NCBI GenBank assembly: GCA_002478145.1
Contig: DLMI01000221.1
Span: forward strand, 63,428-127,427
DNA: 64,000 bases
Reading direction: 5' to 3'
Origin: Acidobacteria bacterium UBA7540
GTDB taxonomy: Bacteria; Acidobacteriota; Terriglobia; UBA7540
The translations under genes were made by a program, and so were the position numbers. Under the pieces are notes generated by a model. It did no database searches and was not told where the DNA came from. It saw nothing but the letters and a program-made list of their open reading frames with translations. Shown one piece after another: positions 27,657 through 35,798 of the stretch (within the stretch, counting starts at the first letter, position 1; every line of letters begins with the position of its first letter).

Positions 27657-28244
27657 GACTCATTTCTCCGTAGCCTTTAGGAAATGATGAATTCTGAATT
27701 ATGAATGAATTGTGAGTTCAGAAAGCCAACGATAACCTCGTTTCTCCAGTCGCTATTTACCATTCACAATTCACCATTCATCATTCACAATTCCTTCGTA
27801 GCGCAGCGCCCCCATCGGCTCCCTCTCTCGAAGGAATTCGATACTAAATGGCCGTACACCCGGCTTATGCTAAGCAACCGTCGAGCCAACTAGCCAAGAA
27901 ATGCAAATCGCTGAATCTTATGGAATTATTGGATGTGGGCTGACTTATTGTCGTGGGAGGATTGTCCGTTTATGGGATTCACATGACCGATTCCGAACAT
28001 TCCTGCTTTCAGCTCTCAGCTATCAGCTTTCAGTCTTTAAGGCCTCTAAGTCCAATCGTCTTCAGTGCCGGCTGCCGACTGGCTACTGCGTACTGTCTAC
28101 CTTCTGACTGCTGTCTCCAAGCACCTGACACCTGAAACCTGCTTCCCCGTTCCTTGACCGGTAGCGGCAGGCTTCCTATACTCAGTCGTGGTGGCGAACG
28201 GCGGGGTTCATGTGCCTACCCGTCGTGAGTGCCCCGAGAGGAAC
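27657..28244. other. Gene-free region with several tandem-word repeats
   Basis: Family G words (TGAATTATGAATGAATTGTG against CATTCACAATTCACCATTC) at about 27685-27800, a family A half-arm (TCAGCTCTCAGCTATCAGC) at about 28008-28036, and CTGACACCTGAAACCTG at 28125-28142. A hairpin GCGGACCTC / GAGGTCCGC at about 28266-28290 overlaps the start of the next gene. Confidence 0.65.
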
Positions 28245-29693
28245 ATGAAGGAGTTGGCGAAAAGCCGCGGACCTCAAATGCGGAGGTCCGCGCTACCTGC
28301 CCTAGTGAAGCCTCGCGTTGTCCCGCCGCTTCATGAGCGGTTTTCTCCAGCGGTGCTGGCCAATCACGCTTACCTGAAGGCGGTGCGGGATTGCTCTCAT
28401 GGGGTTCCGCTGACCATCGCGTTGGAACGTCATGAGGGCTTCGTTTCTGTTTACAAGACAGCGTGCTTCGACGACGGCCACGAGGCCTCGCGATTCAACC
28501 TCCCCTTTGCGGAGAGGCTGGTGAAAATGCTTCTCTGGAAGCACGGCGGATGGAGGATCGTGGTGGGCGGACCGCGGCATGTAGGTGAGCATATCCGTCA
28601 GACCTATTCTCCGCAAGGTGCACGCGCTTTCGACGCTGAGTTCATGGGCGGAGTGTACGAACGGCCGTTCACGGTCGAGATTACCAGCCCCGAAAAAACC
28701 CCTGAGCCCTCGGAGGGTTCCATGGCCCTGGGGAGGCATCTCGACGGCTGCCGCATTGGATTCGACCTGGGCGCTTCGGACCGAAAAGTGGCAGCCGTGA
28801 TCGACGGCGAGCCTGTTTTCACGGAAGAAGTGGTCTGGGATCCCCGCCACGCCGCTGACCCCAGCTATCATTACAACGAGATCATGGCAGGGCTGAAATC
28901 TGCCGCCAAGCATCTTCCGCGCGTCGACGCCATTGGCGGCAGCTCGGCCGGAATTTACGTCCACAATCGCCCGCGGGTGGCTTCCCTCTTTCGGGCGGTA
29001 CCTCAAGAACTTTTCGTGACCAGAGTTGTGAACCTCTTCCTTGACATGAAGCGTGCTTGGGGGGGGATTCCCTTTGAGGTGGTCAACGACGGGGAAGTAA
29101 CCGCGCTCGCCGGCTCAATGTCACTTCAGGATAACGCCGTGCTGGGGATAGCTCTTGGCTCGAGTGAGGCCGGAGGTTACGTCACCGAAACCGGTGAGCT
29201 TACCACTTGGTTGAACGAACTGGCCTTCTGTCCTGTGGACTATGACCCCGCGGCTCCCGTCGACGAATGGTCGGGTGATCGGGGTTGCGGGGCGCAGTAT
29301 TTCTCACAGCAGGCGGTCTTTCGGCTGGCTGCCGCGGCTGGGATCAACTTGGACGAGCGCCTCGGTCCCGCGCAGAAACTCAAATCGGTTCAGGAAATGG
29401 CCCATGACGGGGAGGCGCGAGCAAAGCAGATCTTCGAGACCATTGGCTGTTATGTGGGATATGGAATCGCGCACTATGCCGACTTCTATGAGCTCCGCAA
29501 TGTATTGATTCTCGGCCGCGTGACGTCGGGTGAGGGTGGGAACATTATTCTGAGCCGCGCCCAGCAAGTGCTGAAGAACGAGTTCCCGGAACTGGCGCAA
29601 GGAATCAGGCTCCGGCTCCCTGATGAAGCGACCCGGCGCGTCGGCCAAGCGGTGGCTGCGGCTAGCCTGCCAGCCCTACCGGTCAGGGAATAG
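28245..29693 (+). CDS. ROK-like ASKHA-fold protein (sugar kinase/regulator type)
   Basis: The C-terminal two-thirds contains RIGFDLGASDRKVAAVIDGE (phosphate-1 loop of ASKHA proteins), GGSSAGIYVHNRPRVASLF, VVNDGEVTALAG and GIALGSSEAGGYVT, consistent with a ROK-type sugar kinase or sensor fold. The N-terminal 150 residues are unfamiliar. The ATG at 28245 has GAGAGG upstream; the frame is open to a GTG at 28188. The canonical ROK zinc motif (CxCGxxGC) is not seen. A PIG-L deacetylase gene follows on the same strand, suggesting a joint role in sugar metabolism. Confidence 0.6.
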   Translation: MKELAKSRGPQMRRSALPALVKPRVVPPLHERFSPAVLANHAYLKAVRDCSHGVPLTIALERHEGFVSVYKTACFDDGHEASRFNLPFAERLVKMLLWKHGGWRIVVGGPRHVGEHIRQTYSPQGARAFDAEFMGGVYERPFTVEITSPEKTPEPSEGSMALGRHLDGCRIGFDLGASDRKVAAVIDGEPVFTEEVVWDPRHAADPSYHYNEIMAGLKSAAKHLPRVDAIGGSSAGIYVHNRPRVASLFRAVPQELFVTRVVNLFLDMKRAWGGIPFEVVNDGEVTALAGSMSLQDNAVLGIALGSSEAGGYVTETGELTTWLNELAFCPVDYDPAAPVDEWSGDRGCGAQYFSQQAVFRLAAAAGINLDERLGPAQKLKSVQEMAHDGEARAKQIFETIGCYVGYGIAHYADFYELRNVLILGRVTSGEGGNIILSRAQQVLKNEFPELAQGIRLRLPDEATRRVGQAVAAASLPALPVRE

Positions 29694-29798
29694 GGAACAG
29701 GGAACAGGAATTAGGGATTAGGGATTAGGGACTAGGGATTAGGCTTTTCCCTGTTCCCTGTTCCCTGTTCCCTGTTCCCTGTTCCCTGTTCCCTAGGA
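29686..29798. repeat. Tandem-word inverted repeat, family D (GGGAACAGGGAACAGG)
   Basis: Left arm GGGAATAGGGAACAGGGAAC, a middle of TTAGGGATTAGGGA words, then seven CCCTGTT words as the right arm. It begins within the end of the ROK-like gene and runs to 16 bases before the next start codon. Confidence 0.87.
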
Positions 29799-29813
29799 AT
29801 ACGGAGGAATAGG

Positions 29814-30662
29814 ATGGAGTTACACAATTCTGGAGCGGAAGTCTATGTCCCTGACGGTTCTCCTGTTAATGTGGCACTCTCCCGAACCACGCACCTCTGT
29901 GTGTCGGCCCATCAAGATGACATCGAGATTATGGCCTATCACGGCATCCTCGAGTGCTTCGGCAGGTCGGACAAGGGATTCACTGGGGTGACGGTCACCA
30001 ACGGCAGCGGTAGCCCCCGCGATGGTCTCTACGAAAGTTACACGGACGAGGAAATGCAAGTCGTCCGGCGCAAAGAACAGAAGAAAGCTGCTTTCATCGG
30101 TGAGTACTCGGCCCACGCCTTCCTTGATTACCCCAGCAGCGCAGTCCAGGATCCTACTAATACTCAGGTGGTGGACGACCTTGAGAGAATCCTCGTGGCG
30201 TCCAAGCCACAGGTGATTTATACCCACAACCTCGCCGACAAGCATGACACACACGTTGCCACGGCCCTGCGAGCCATCCGCGCCCTACGCGAGTTGCCAC
30301 GCGATTCAAGACCCCAGCATCTTTACGGCTGTGAAGTCTGGCGTAATCTCGATTGGCTGAATGACAATGACAAATTCGTCTTCAACGTGGAGGCTCACGA
30401 GAACCTTGCTATGGCGCTGGTGGGGGTGTTCGATTCACAGGTATGCGGTGGGAAACGATATGATCTTGCGACAATGGGCCGGAGGCGTGCTAACGCCACG
30501 TATCTTGCTTCGCATGGCGTGGATGAGTCCACGTCGCTGATTTTTGGCATCGACTTGACCCCGCTGGTTGAGGACGAACAACTCGACGTGGGGGAATACG
30601 TCGATGGTTTCATCCATCGCTTTGCCAAGGAAGTCTCCAGCAGGATCGCAAAGCTGTCCTGA
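29814..30662 (+). CDS. PIG-L family deacetylase
   Basis: 282 residues. The metal-binding motif is HQDDIEI (in CVSAHQDDIEIMAY, about residue 33), a variant of the usual AHPDDE. YTHNLADKHDTHVATALRAI carries the second metal-binding histidines. These Zn-dependent enzymes remove N-acetyl groups from GlcNAc-type sugars. ATACGGAGGAATAGG upstream of the ATG is a strong ribosome-binding site. Downstream of the ROK-like gene, from which it is separated only by a family D repeat. Confidence 0.85.
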   Translation: MELHNSGAEVYVPDGSPVNVALSRTTHLCVSAHQDDIEIMAYHGILECFGRSDKGFTGVTVTNGSGSPRDGLYESYTDEEMQVVRRKEQKKAAFIGEYSAHAFLDYPSSAVQDPTNTQVVDDLERILVASKPQVIYTHNLADKHDTHVATALRAIRALRELPRDSRPQHLYGCEVWRNLDWLNDNDKFVFNVEAHENLAMALVGVFDSQVCGGKRYDLATMGRRRANATYLASHGVDESTSLIFGIDLTPLVEDEQLDVGEYVDGFIHRFAKEVSSRIAKLS

Positions 30663-30780
30663 GCTTCTAGTGCGTCTCAAATCCAGGTGCATTTGATTCT
30701 CAGGGTCGGAGTTGTAGCGCTGAGCTTTAGCTCAGCACATGCCGACCCCGCCCTTCCAAACCCGTGGTGAGAAATACGGA

Positions 30781-31230
30781 CTAGAAGACTCGGTCCGAGT
30801 CGAGCAACAGCGTGACAGGCCCGTCGTTGACGAGTTCCACCTCCATCATGGCCTGAAACTGTCCCGTCTCGACCGTGATTCCGCTGGCCCGCATCGATCC
30901 TACGAAAGCTTCGTAGAGCCGGCGCGCCATATCCGGCGGAGCGGCCCGGTCGTAGCTAGGGCGGCGGCCCTTGCGGCAGTCGCCGTAAAGCGTGAACTGG
31001 GAAACGCAGAGCAGGCCTCCCCTTGTTTCCGATAAGGACCGGTTCATGCGGCCTTTCTCGTCGTCGAAGATCCGCAGGTTGACGATCTTATCCGCCAGTG
31101 ATTCCGCTGCTTCCGGCGTATCCTCTTTGCCGATGCCGAGCAGCACAAGCATCCCCGTGCCAATGGTCCCCACGGCGTGGCCGTTGACTCGCACTTCCGC
31201 CCGCTTTACTCTTTGGATGACAGCCCGCAT
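30781..31230 (-). CDS. dtd: D-aminoacyl-tRNA deacylase
   Basis: 149 residues, standard Dtd length. [40 protein letters not shown] (contains the SQFTLYG motif) and [16 protein letters not shown] (contains the GPVT motif) are diagnostic. The enzyme hydrolyses D-amino acids from tRNA and protects translation. It is monocistronic and convergent with the PIG-L gene. Confidence 0.95.
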   Translation of the reverse strand: MRAVIQRVKRAEVRVNGHAVGTIGTGMLVLLGIGKEDTPEAAESLADKIVNLRIFDDEKGRMNRSLSETRGGLLCVSQFTLYGDCRKGRRPSYDRAAPPDMARRLYEAFVGSMRASGITVETGQFQAMMEVELVNDGPVTLLLDSDRVF

Positions 31231-31978
31231 GGTAATACTCTCCTTTTTTGTATCCCTGCCGCTGCGTCAGACCTCGCATCTCCAGGCCCAGTGGAACCTG
31301 ACCTGCAGAGCGGCTCCATTCGACAGAACACCAGCATTTGCCCAGGATAGCGCCTAGACCAAACGGCGTCGCCCCTTTTTTCCGGATTCCAATGCCTGTC
31401 GCAACTGAACCCGAATTCGCAGACTGAGGGGCCCTGGTCCGTTCCAACCCGTTAGAGTGAAGTCGCTTCCACCAAACCTGCGCAGGAACAGAACGGTGCG
31501 TTTGACGATTGCCTCACTCTGTGGTTCTAGCCTCGCCCAAGTAACCCCTCACCCGGCCCGCTTCCCGATGAAGTGGATCGGGACAGCGGGCCACCCTCTC
31601 CCCTCGGGAGAGGGCTGGCACCAAGAACACATAAAATAGCGGCCCTCTCCCTCGGGGAGAGGGTGGCGATCCCGCAGTCGCGGGAGACCCGGGTGAGGGG
31701 TCCTTTCTCTTCGAGTGAGATTAGACTCCCGTCCAACTTACGGATTCGGGCTGAAGTCGCTTCATCAGCCTGTCCGATGCAACAAGGGTTTCGAACGCCT
31801 CGCCCAAACATGCAGATTTTCCGATGTGTGTGTCAAAACGCGCCATTTGCTGAAGCACATTTCACAATGTGATAGAAGCGGCTGCCGCTATCGCCTTTTG
31901 GCTTAGGCAAATAAGAAATTCTTTCACACTCTCTCCACCCTTTCCCACTATTCCATCTCCACGTGCTAGGCTACATTC
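31231..31978. other. Gene-free region before the phage-derived block
   Basis: About 750 bases. From 31549 to 31702 lies an inverted repeat of CCCTCACCC ... CCCTCTCCC words against CCCTCTCCC ... GGGTGAGGGG, with inner palindromes. No integrase, tRNA or obvious att core was recognised here. Confidence 0.6.
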
Positions 31979-32809
31979 ATGGATCGGATAGTGCCAGACC
32001 GGGCGCAGCAGGACGCGACGAGCACGCGGATAATCTTTTCCAACACTCGGTCGCGTACGGAGGCGCTCGTTCCTCCTTCCACAACCGGGGTTTCGCCGGC
32101 TGGTGGCCTTCATTCCGGCGCAGCCGCTCGCACTGAGGCTGAATACAGGTTGGTTCGGAGAGTATTTGCGCGTTGCGACGGGTTCATTCAGGAGGCCTGC
32201 GGCTCGTCATCAGTCCGTCCCGAGTTCCTGGGCGCGTTGACCGCCGGCGAGTCCGGTGGAAACCCCGCGGCTGTCCGTTTTGAGCCTTCTGTGTATCGCC
32301 ACTTGAAAGCGGTAGCGGCCGGGGAGTCTCCCCGTTACGTTGGGATTCGTGCCCAGGCGCTTTGCGAGGAACTCGCGGAGGTCCTCCATCCCAAGACTGG
32401 CGAGTTCCACGAGAAGTTTCTCAACTCGCTCTTCACGGCCGGCCAAGCCAGCGAACTTTCCCGCCTGGCGGACGAGGCCCTGCGGGAGCTGGCTTCTTCG
32501 TGGGGCTTCGTGCAGATCATGGGTTTCCACGTGATCGGGCGGCACGGCACTGTGCGTGACCTCCTCGAGCCGCGATTTCATTATCACTTAGCAATCCAAC
32601 TGCTTGCTGAATTCGCTGCGAGCTACCAGCTTGACCTCGCCCGCGAATTTGAGGAGTTGTTCCGCTGCTGGAACACTGGCCGGCCCGATGGCAGGACGGC
32701 GGATCCCGCCTACGTTGAAAACGGCCTGATGCGGATAGAGATCTATCGTGCGTTGATGGCTGGGCAGTCAGCGGCGCGCTTCGGAGATAAGGCCAAGGCG
32801 GCGTCGTGA
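31979..32809 (+). CDS. Phage-type N-acetylmuramidase/transglycosylase (endolysin)
   Basis: 276 residues. The first 60 are low complexity. Then EFLGALTAGESGGNPAAVRF holds the likely catalytic Glu, RFEPSVYRHL the substrate-binding RFE motif, SSWGFVQIMGFHVIG the conserved muramidase loop and LFRCWNTGRPDG the C-terminal helix. This is the pattern of DUF3380-type muramidases. It would cut peptidoglycan to release particles. No signal peptide is seen, so a holin is needed; a holin-like gene follows. Mu also places its lysis genes just before the head genes. Confidence 0.75.
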   Translation: MDRIVPDRAQQDATSTRIIFSNTRSRTEALVPPSTTGVSPAGGLHSGAAARTEAEYRLVRRVFARCDGFIQEACGSSSVRPEFLGALTAGESGGNPAAVRFEPSVYRHLKAVAAGESPRYVGIRAQALCEELAEVLHPKTGEFHEKFLNSLFTAGQASELSRLADEALRELASSWGFVQIMGFHVIGRHGTVRDLLEPRFHYHLAIQLLAEFAASYQLDLAREFEELFRCWNTGRPDGRTADPAYVENGLMRIEIYRALMAGQSAARFGDKAKAAS

Positions 32810-32876
32810 TTCTCCCATGGAGATGGAATTCAGCCACGAGAAGATTTTCGGTTTCGCAGACGACGCATATGACGAC

Positions 32877-32908
32877 AGAGCGAGATTCCTCGCTTCGCTC
32901 GGAATGAC
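32877..32908. repeat. Family H repeat, right half only
   Basis: AGAGCGAGATTCCTCGCTTC followed by GCTCGGAATGAC, with no left arm. It lies between the endolysin and holin genes. Confidence 0.8.
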
Positions 32909-32973
32909 AGGCTCTGAGGGATGAAAGACGAGCGAAACAAAAAGTTAAGAAAGGAAGGTCAGAGAAACGGGCT

Positions 32974-33195
32974 ATGTTGAAATTCCTCCAACAACTCTTT
33001 TCCGAATCGGGTGAGGCGAGCTTCAGTCGCCTCGGAGCATTTGTGGCGCTGGGTTTTGCGTGTGGTTGGATTACCTACCTCGTATTCCACAACCACATCC
33101 TTCCCAGCCTGGAGGGCCTCACGCTCTTTATTGCGGCGCTTTATGGGTTGGGCAAGGCCAACGAAACGCTGCAGCGCATTTTGGAGAAGAAGTAA
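32974..33195 (+). CDS. Holin-like membrane protein
   Basis: 73 residues with two hydrophobic segments (FVALGFACGWITYLVFHN, about 24-42, and EGLTLFIAALYGLGKA, about 47-62) and a charged C-terminus. Size, topology and position between endolysin and spanin-like genes fit a phage holin that opens the inner membrane for the endolysin. AAGGAAGG lies upstream. Its TAA overlaps the ATG of the next gene. Confidence 0.7.
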   Translation: MLKFLQQLFSESGEASFSRLGAFVALGFACGWITYLVFHNHILPSLEGLTLFIAALYGLGKANETLQRILEKK

Positions 33196-34118
33196 TGGGA
33201 AGCAACCAACCGCTGTCGTTGACAACGTGCTTGGGCAAAATTGGGACCGCAGCCCGGAAACTCGCGAGCCTCAGCCCAGTGCAGGGGCTCTTGCGGAGCA
33301 TTCCGGGCCTGCCTACCGCCGCTCTGGCTGGTGTTGTCATCATGTTCTTTGCCTGGTCCTGCGAGCGCCAAGCCCGGCGGCTTGACACGGTGCAGGCCCA
33401 GCAGGTGAAGAAGCAAGCAGCGGCGGAGATCTCCCGGCTCCAACAGCAAGCGGCCGGTGCCCTTCGGGATGCCAAGCAGAGCGCCCAGGCCGTCCGTGAG
33501 CTTGAAGCCCAGCGGCAACAGCTCGCGCGCCAAGCCGAAGGACTGAGTCAAAGTCTTGAGTCACTCCGCAAACAGGAGCTCGCGCGCGCCGACGAGGTGG
33601 CCACTCTTCCCACATCGGAAGTGGTGAGCCGGGTGGCCTCTCGTCTCCAAGAACCGGTGTCAGGTGTCAAGGACCAGGGGTCGGGGCAGCAGACCCCAAG
33701 CCTCCAGACGCTGGCGGCGGGTAATGGCGAGAAACAGCCAGCCCCCGACACCCAACATCTTGTGCCCAACCCCTCTCCCGCCTCCAGTCCCGCCCTCGTG
33801 CTCTCTGACCAGGGCGTGCGGAAGGTTGAGACTGCATTTATCGAGCTCGATTCCTGCCTCCAGCAGACCCAGGTTATGGGGGAACAGGTCTCCAACTGCG
33901 AGCAGCAGTCGAAGCTCAACTCCGCCATCAGTGACCAACAATCCGGCGCGATCGCCAAGCTCAACGCGGCGCTGGCGGACAAGGACAAGATCCTGGCCCA
34001 GAGCGAGGAAGCGCACCGGGCGGAACTCAAAGCCGCCCGCGGCACTTGGCGATCGCACTTTTTCCGAGCCGTCGAATACTTTGCCGGCGGATTCATCGCG
34101 GGGGTGCTTGTCCGATGA
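33195..34118 (+). CDS. Spanin-like (Rz-type) coiled-coil membrane protein
   Basis: 307 residues from the ATG at 33195, which overlaps the holin stop (TAATG). A membrane helix at about 41-57 (AALAGVVIMFFAWSC) is followed by a long Gln/Ala-rich coiled coil and a second hydrophobic segment at the C-terminus (AVEYFAGGFIAGVLVR). This suggests an envelope-spanning protein like Rz. Around 33657-33800 the frame runs through GTGTCAGGTGTC words and a complementary partner, giving a Pro/Gln-rich insert. The third lysis step is an inference. Confidence 0.5.
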   Translation: MGSNQPLSLTTCLGKIGTAARKLASLSPVQGLLRSIPGLPTAALAGVVIMFFAWSCERQARRLDTVQAQQVKKQAAAEISRLQQQAAGALRDAKQSAQAVRELEAQRQQLARQAEGLSQSLESLRKQELARADEVATLPTSEVVSRVASRLQEPVSGVKDQGSGQQTPSLQTLAAGNGEKQPAPDTQHLVPNPSPASSPALVLSDQGVRKVETAFIELDSCLQQTQVMGEQVSNCEQQSKLNSAISDQQSGAIAKLNAALADKDKILAQSEEAHRAELKAARGTWRSHFFRAVEYFAGGFIAGVLVR

Positions 34119-34699
34119 ACCCTCTGGACATCCAACGCGTGGCGCTCTGGTGGGGCCCCGGCATTCTGGTCCTCATCATCTTCGGCTACGGTTTTCTCCG
34201 TCTGGCGCACTACTGGATTGAGAAGTCCATGGAAATGAAGCGCCAGCAGGTGGACGGCGCCTACGCCCTGGTGCGGCAATACATCGAGCAGTTCCTGGGC
34301 GCTCAGAGCGGGCAGGCCGACGCGCTATCGCGCCTCGCCAATTCGGTCGAGCATCGCGAGTCCCAGGAGAGCTTCGAGCACCAGGAAATCCTTATCGCCC
34401 TGAAGGCCCTGCATCGCGATATGAACAACCTGCGCTGCCGCAGCGGTGAGGATTTCTGCACGCTTCGCGCCTCGTCGGGATTCTCGGGGCGATGCGACTC
34501 CTCTTCCGACTTAAGGCACCTGCTGGAATCCCGCGCGCCGGGGTTCAGCTCATTGTGCCGGCCACCGGAGGCGGCGCCCGATGCGGCAGGAGTGGAATCG
34601 GAAAAAGAGCACTTTCCAGGCCAGAGCGCGGCGGCCTCCGAAGGCTCCCCCATCCACAAAACGCCCAGGCCTGATTCCAGTCTAGATAATATGTTCTGA
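34115..34699 (+). CDS. Membrane-anchored coiled-coil protein (Mu gp25/DUF2730-like position)
   Basis: 194 residues from the ATG at 34115, overlapping the previous stop (ATGA). One membrane helix (about 15-33, GPGILVLIIFGYGFLRLAHY), a charged helical region (KRQQVDGAYALVRQYIEQFL) and a Ser-rich tail that looks unstructured. Mu encodes a small helical protein (gp25) at this position, between the lysis genes and gp26/gp27. Homology is inferred from position only. Confidence 0.5.
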   Translation: MNPLDIQRVALWWGPGILVLIIFGYGFLRLAHYWIEKSMEMKRQQVDGAYALVRQYIEQFLGAQSGQADALSRLANSVEHRESQESFEHQEILIALKALHRDMNNLRCRSGEDFCTLRASSGFSGRCDSSSDLRHLLESRAPGFSSLCRPPEAAPDAAGVESEKEHFPGQSAAASEGSPIHKTPRPDSSLDNMF

Positions 34700-34713
34700 G
34701 GAGTTAATCAATT

Positions 34714-35025
34714 ATGGCCGCTACGGTTCGTCATAAGGAAATCATCCGCGGCAAGATCCTCTACTACCTGGGTCTCATCTACCCCCAAGCGGCCACCTTG
34801 CCGCTTCTTCAGGGCGAACTGGACATCTTTGGCTACCCCGTGCCCTTGGAGGAATTGAATTTCCACATCGCCTACCTGGCCGAGAAAGGCCTGGTGGCCG
34901 TGGAGCGCGTTCGCGGGCCCCGCTCCCGGCGTGAGATTCCACTGGTGAAGATCACGGCCCAGGGTATCGACTATTTCGACGGCCGCCTTCCGGCCGATGA
35001 AGGCATCTACGTGGAGCCCCGGTAA
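34714..35025 (+). CDS. Winged-helix protein (Mu gp26-like)
   Basis: 103 residues: HKEIIRGKILYYLGLIYPQA, then LLQGELDIFGYPVPLEELNF and HIAYLAEKGLVAVERVRG, an ArsR/PadR-like winged helix, ending in KITAQGIDYFDGRL. Similar proteins precede the small terminase in Mu-like phages. It may bind DNA during packaging or regulate late genes. GAGGAG lies upstream. Its stop overlaps the next start (TAATG). Confidence 0.65.
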   Translation: MAATVRHKEIIRGKILYYLGLIYPQAATLPLLQGELDIFGYPVPLEELNFHIAYLAEKGLVAVERVRGPRSRREIPLVKITAQGIDYFDGRLPADEGIYVEPR

Positions 35026-35798
35026 TGAAAAAGCGCCTCTCTAGCCAAAACGCTCCGGGCGGTGGGGCGGCGGCGCAAAGCCCGCCGAAGTCGAGCACCG
35101 TCCCCTCCCCCGCAACGCAGCAGCCTACAGAAGGGTCTGCCGGTACGGCAAAGACCGTGGCGGCAGGCGGGACGGAAGTTGTGAACGAGGTCCTCAAGCT
35201 CAAGAAGGACGAGAAGGACCTCGTTTACAAGCTGCTCAAAGAGGGCTCGACCTTCGAGGACGTGGTCGAGGCGGTCAATGCGCGGGGCGGGCAATGCGTC
35301 ACACTCAACGCCGTCAAGGCCTATTTTCAAGGCAACCGGGTGCTCCAAACCCAGCGAGCGCGCCGCCAGGTTGAAGATGCCGAAGCGCTCCTGTCGTCCG
35401 TCGACAAGGACCCCAAATCCGCTGAGGCTCGGCTCGCCAGGGCCACGTTCCTGACCGGTTACTCGAGGGTGAATCGGAATGCCTCAGTGGTGACTCCGAG
35501 GGAAGCCGCGCGCTACCGCATGGAGTGCGAGAATCTGAACCTCAAGCACCAGATACTCATGATGCAGAGGAAAAAGGCGAAGCAGGATTTGGATTACTCC
35601 CGCGCCCGGACACGCTTGATCGAGATCACGCAAGGAAAGATGCAGGGAGACCTTCTGAGGCTGGAGCGCGAGCTCACGGCACACCAAATCGGCGATCCCC
35701 TCGGGCCGGATATATTGCAGAGAATCCAACAGCTTTACGGACTTGCTTGTCAACCATTGCTTTATGAGGAAAGTGCCAATGCCTCCGCGAAAGCGTAA
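35025..35798 (+). CDS. Small terminase subunit (DUF3486/Mu gp27-like)
   Basis: 257 residues. A disordered Ala/Pro/Ser N-terminus (1-60), then a helical core FEDVVEAVNARGGQCVTLNA, VKAYFQGNRVLQTQRARRQV and a long charged C-terminal helix (LLRLERELTAHQIGD). Mu gp27-type proteins choose the DNA for packaging. Its position directly before the large terminase, and an overlap of 20 bases with it, support this. Confidence 0.65.
   Translation: MKKRLSSQNAPGGGAAAQSPPKSSTVPSPATQQPTEGSAGTAKTVAAGGTEVVNEVLKLKKDEKDLVYKLLKEGSTFEDVVEAVNARGGQCVTLNAVKAYFQGNRVLQTQRARRQVEDAEALLSSVDKDPKSAEARLARATFLTGYSRVNRNASVVTPREAARYRMECENLNLKHQILMMQRKKAKQDLDYSRARTRLIEITQGKMQGDLLRLERELTAHQIGDPLGPDILQRIQQLYGLACQPLLYEESANASAKA

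Noticed and set aside
31231..31978. tRNA gene as phage attachment site
   Set aside because: No cloverleaf or T-loop consensus was found by eye next to the block; a tRNA scan would settle this.
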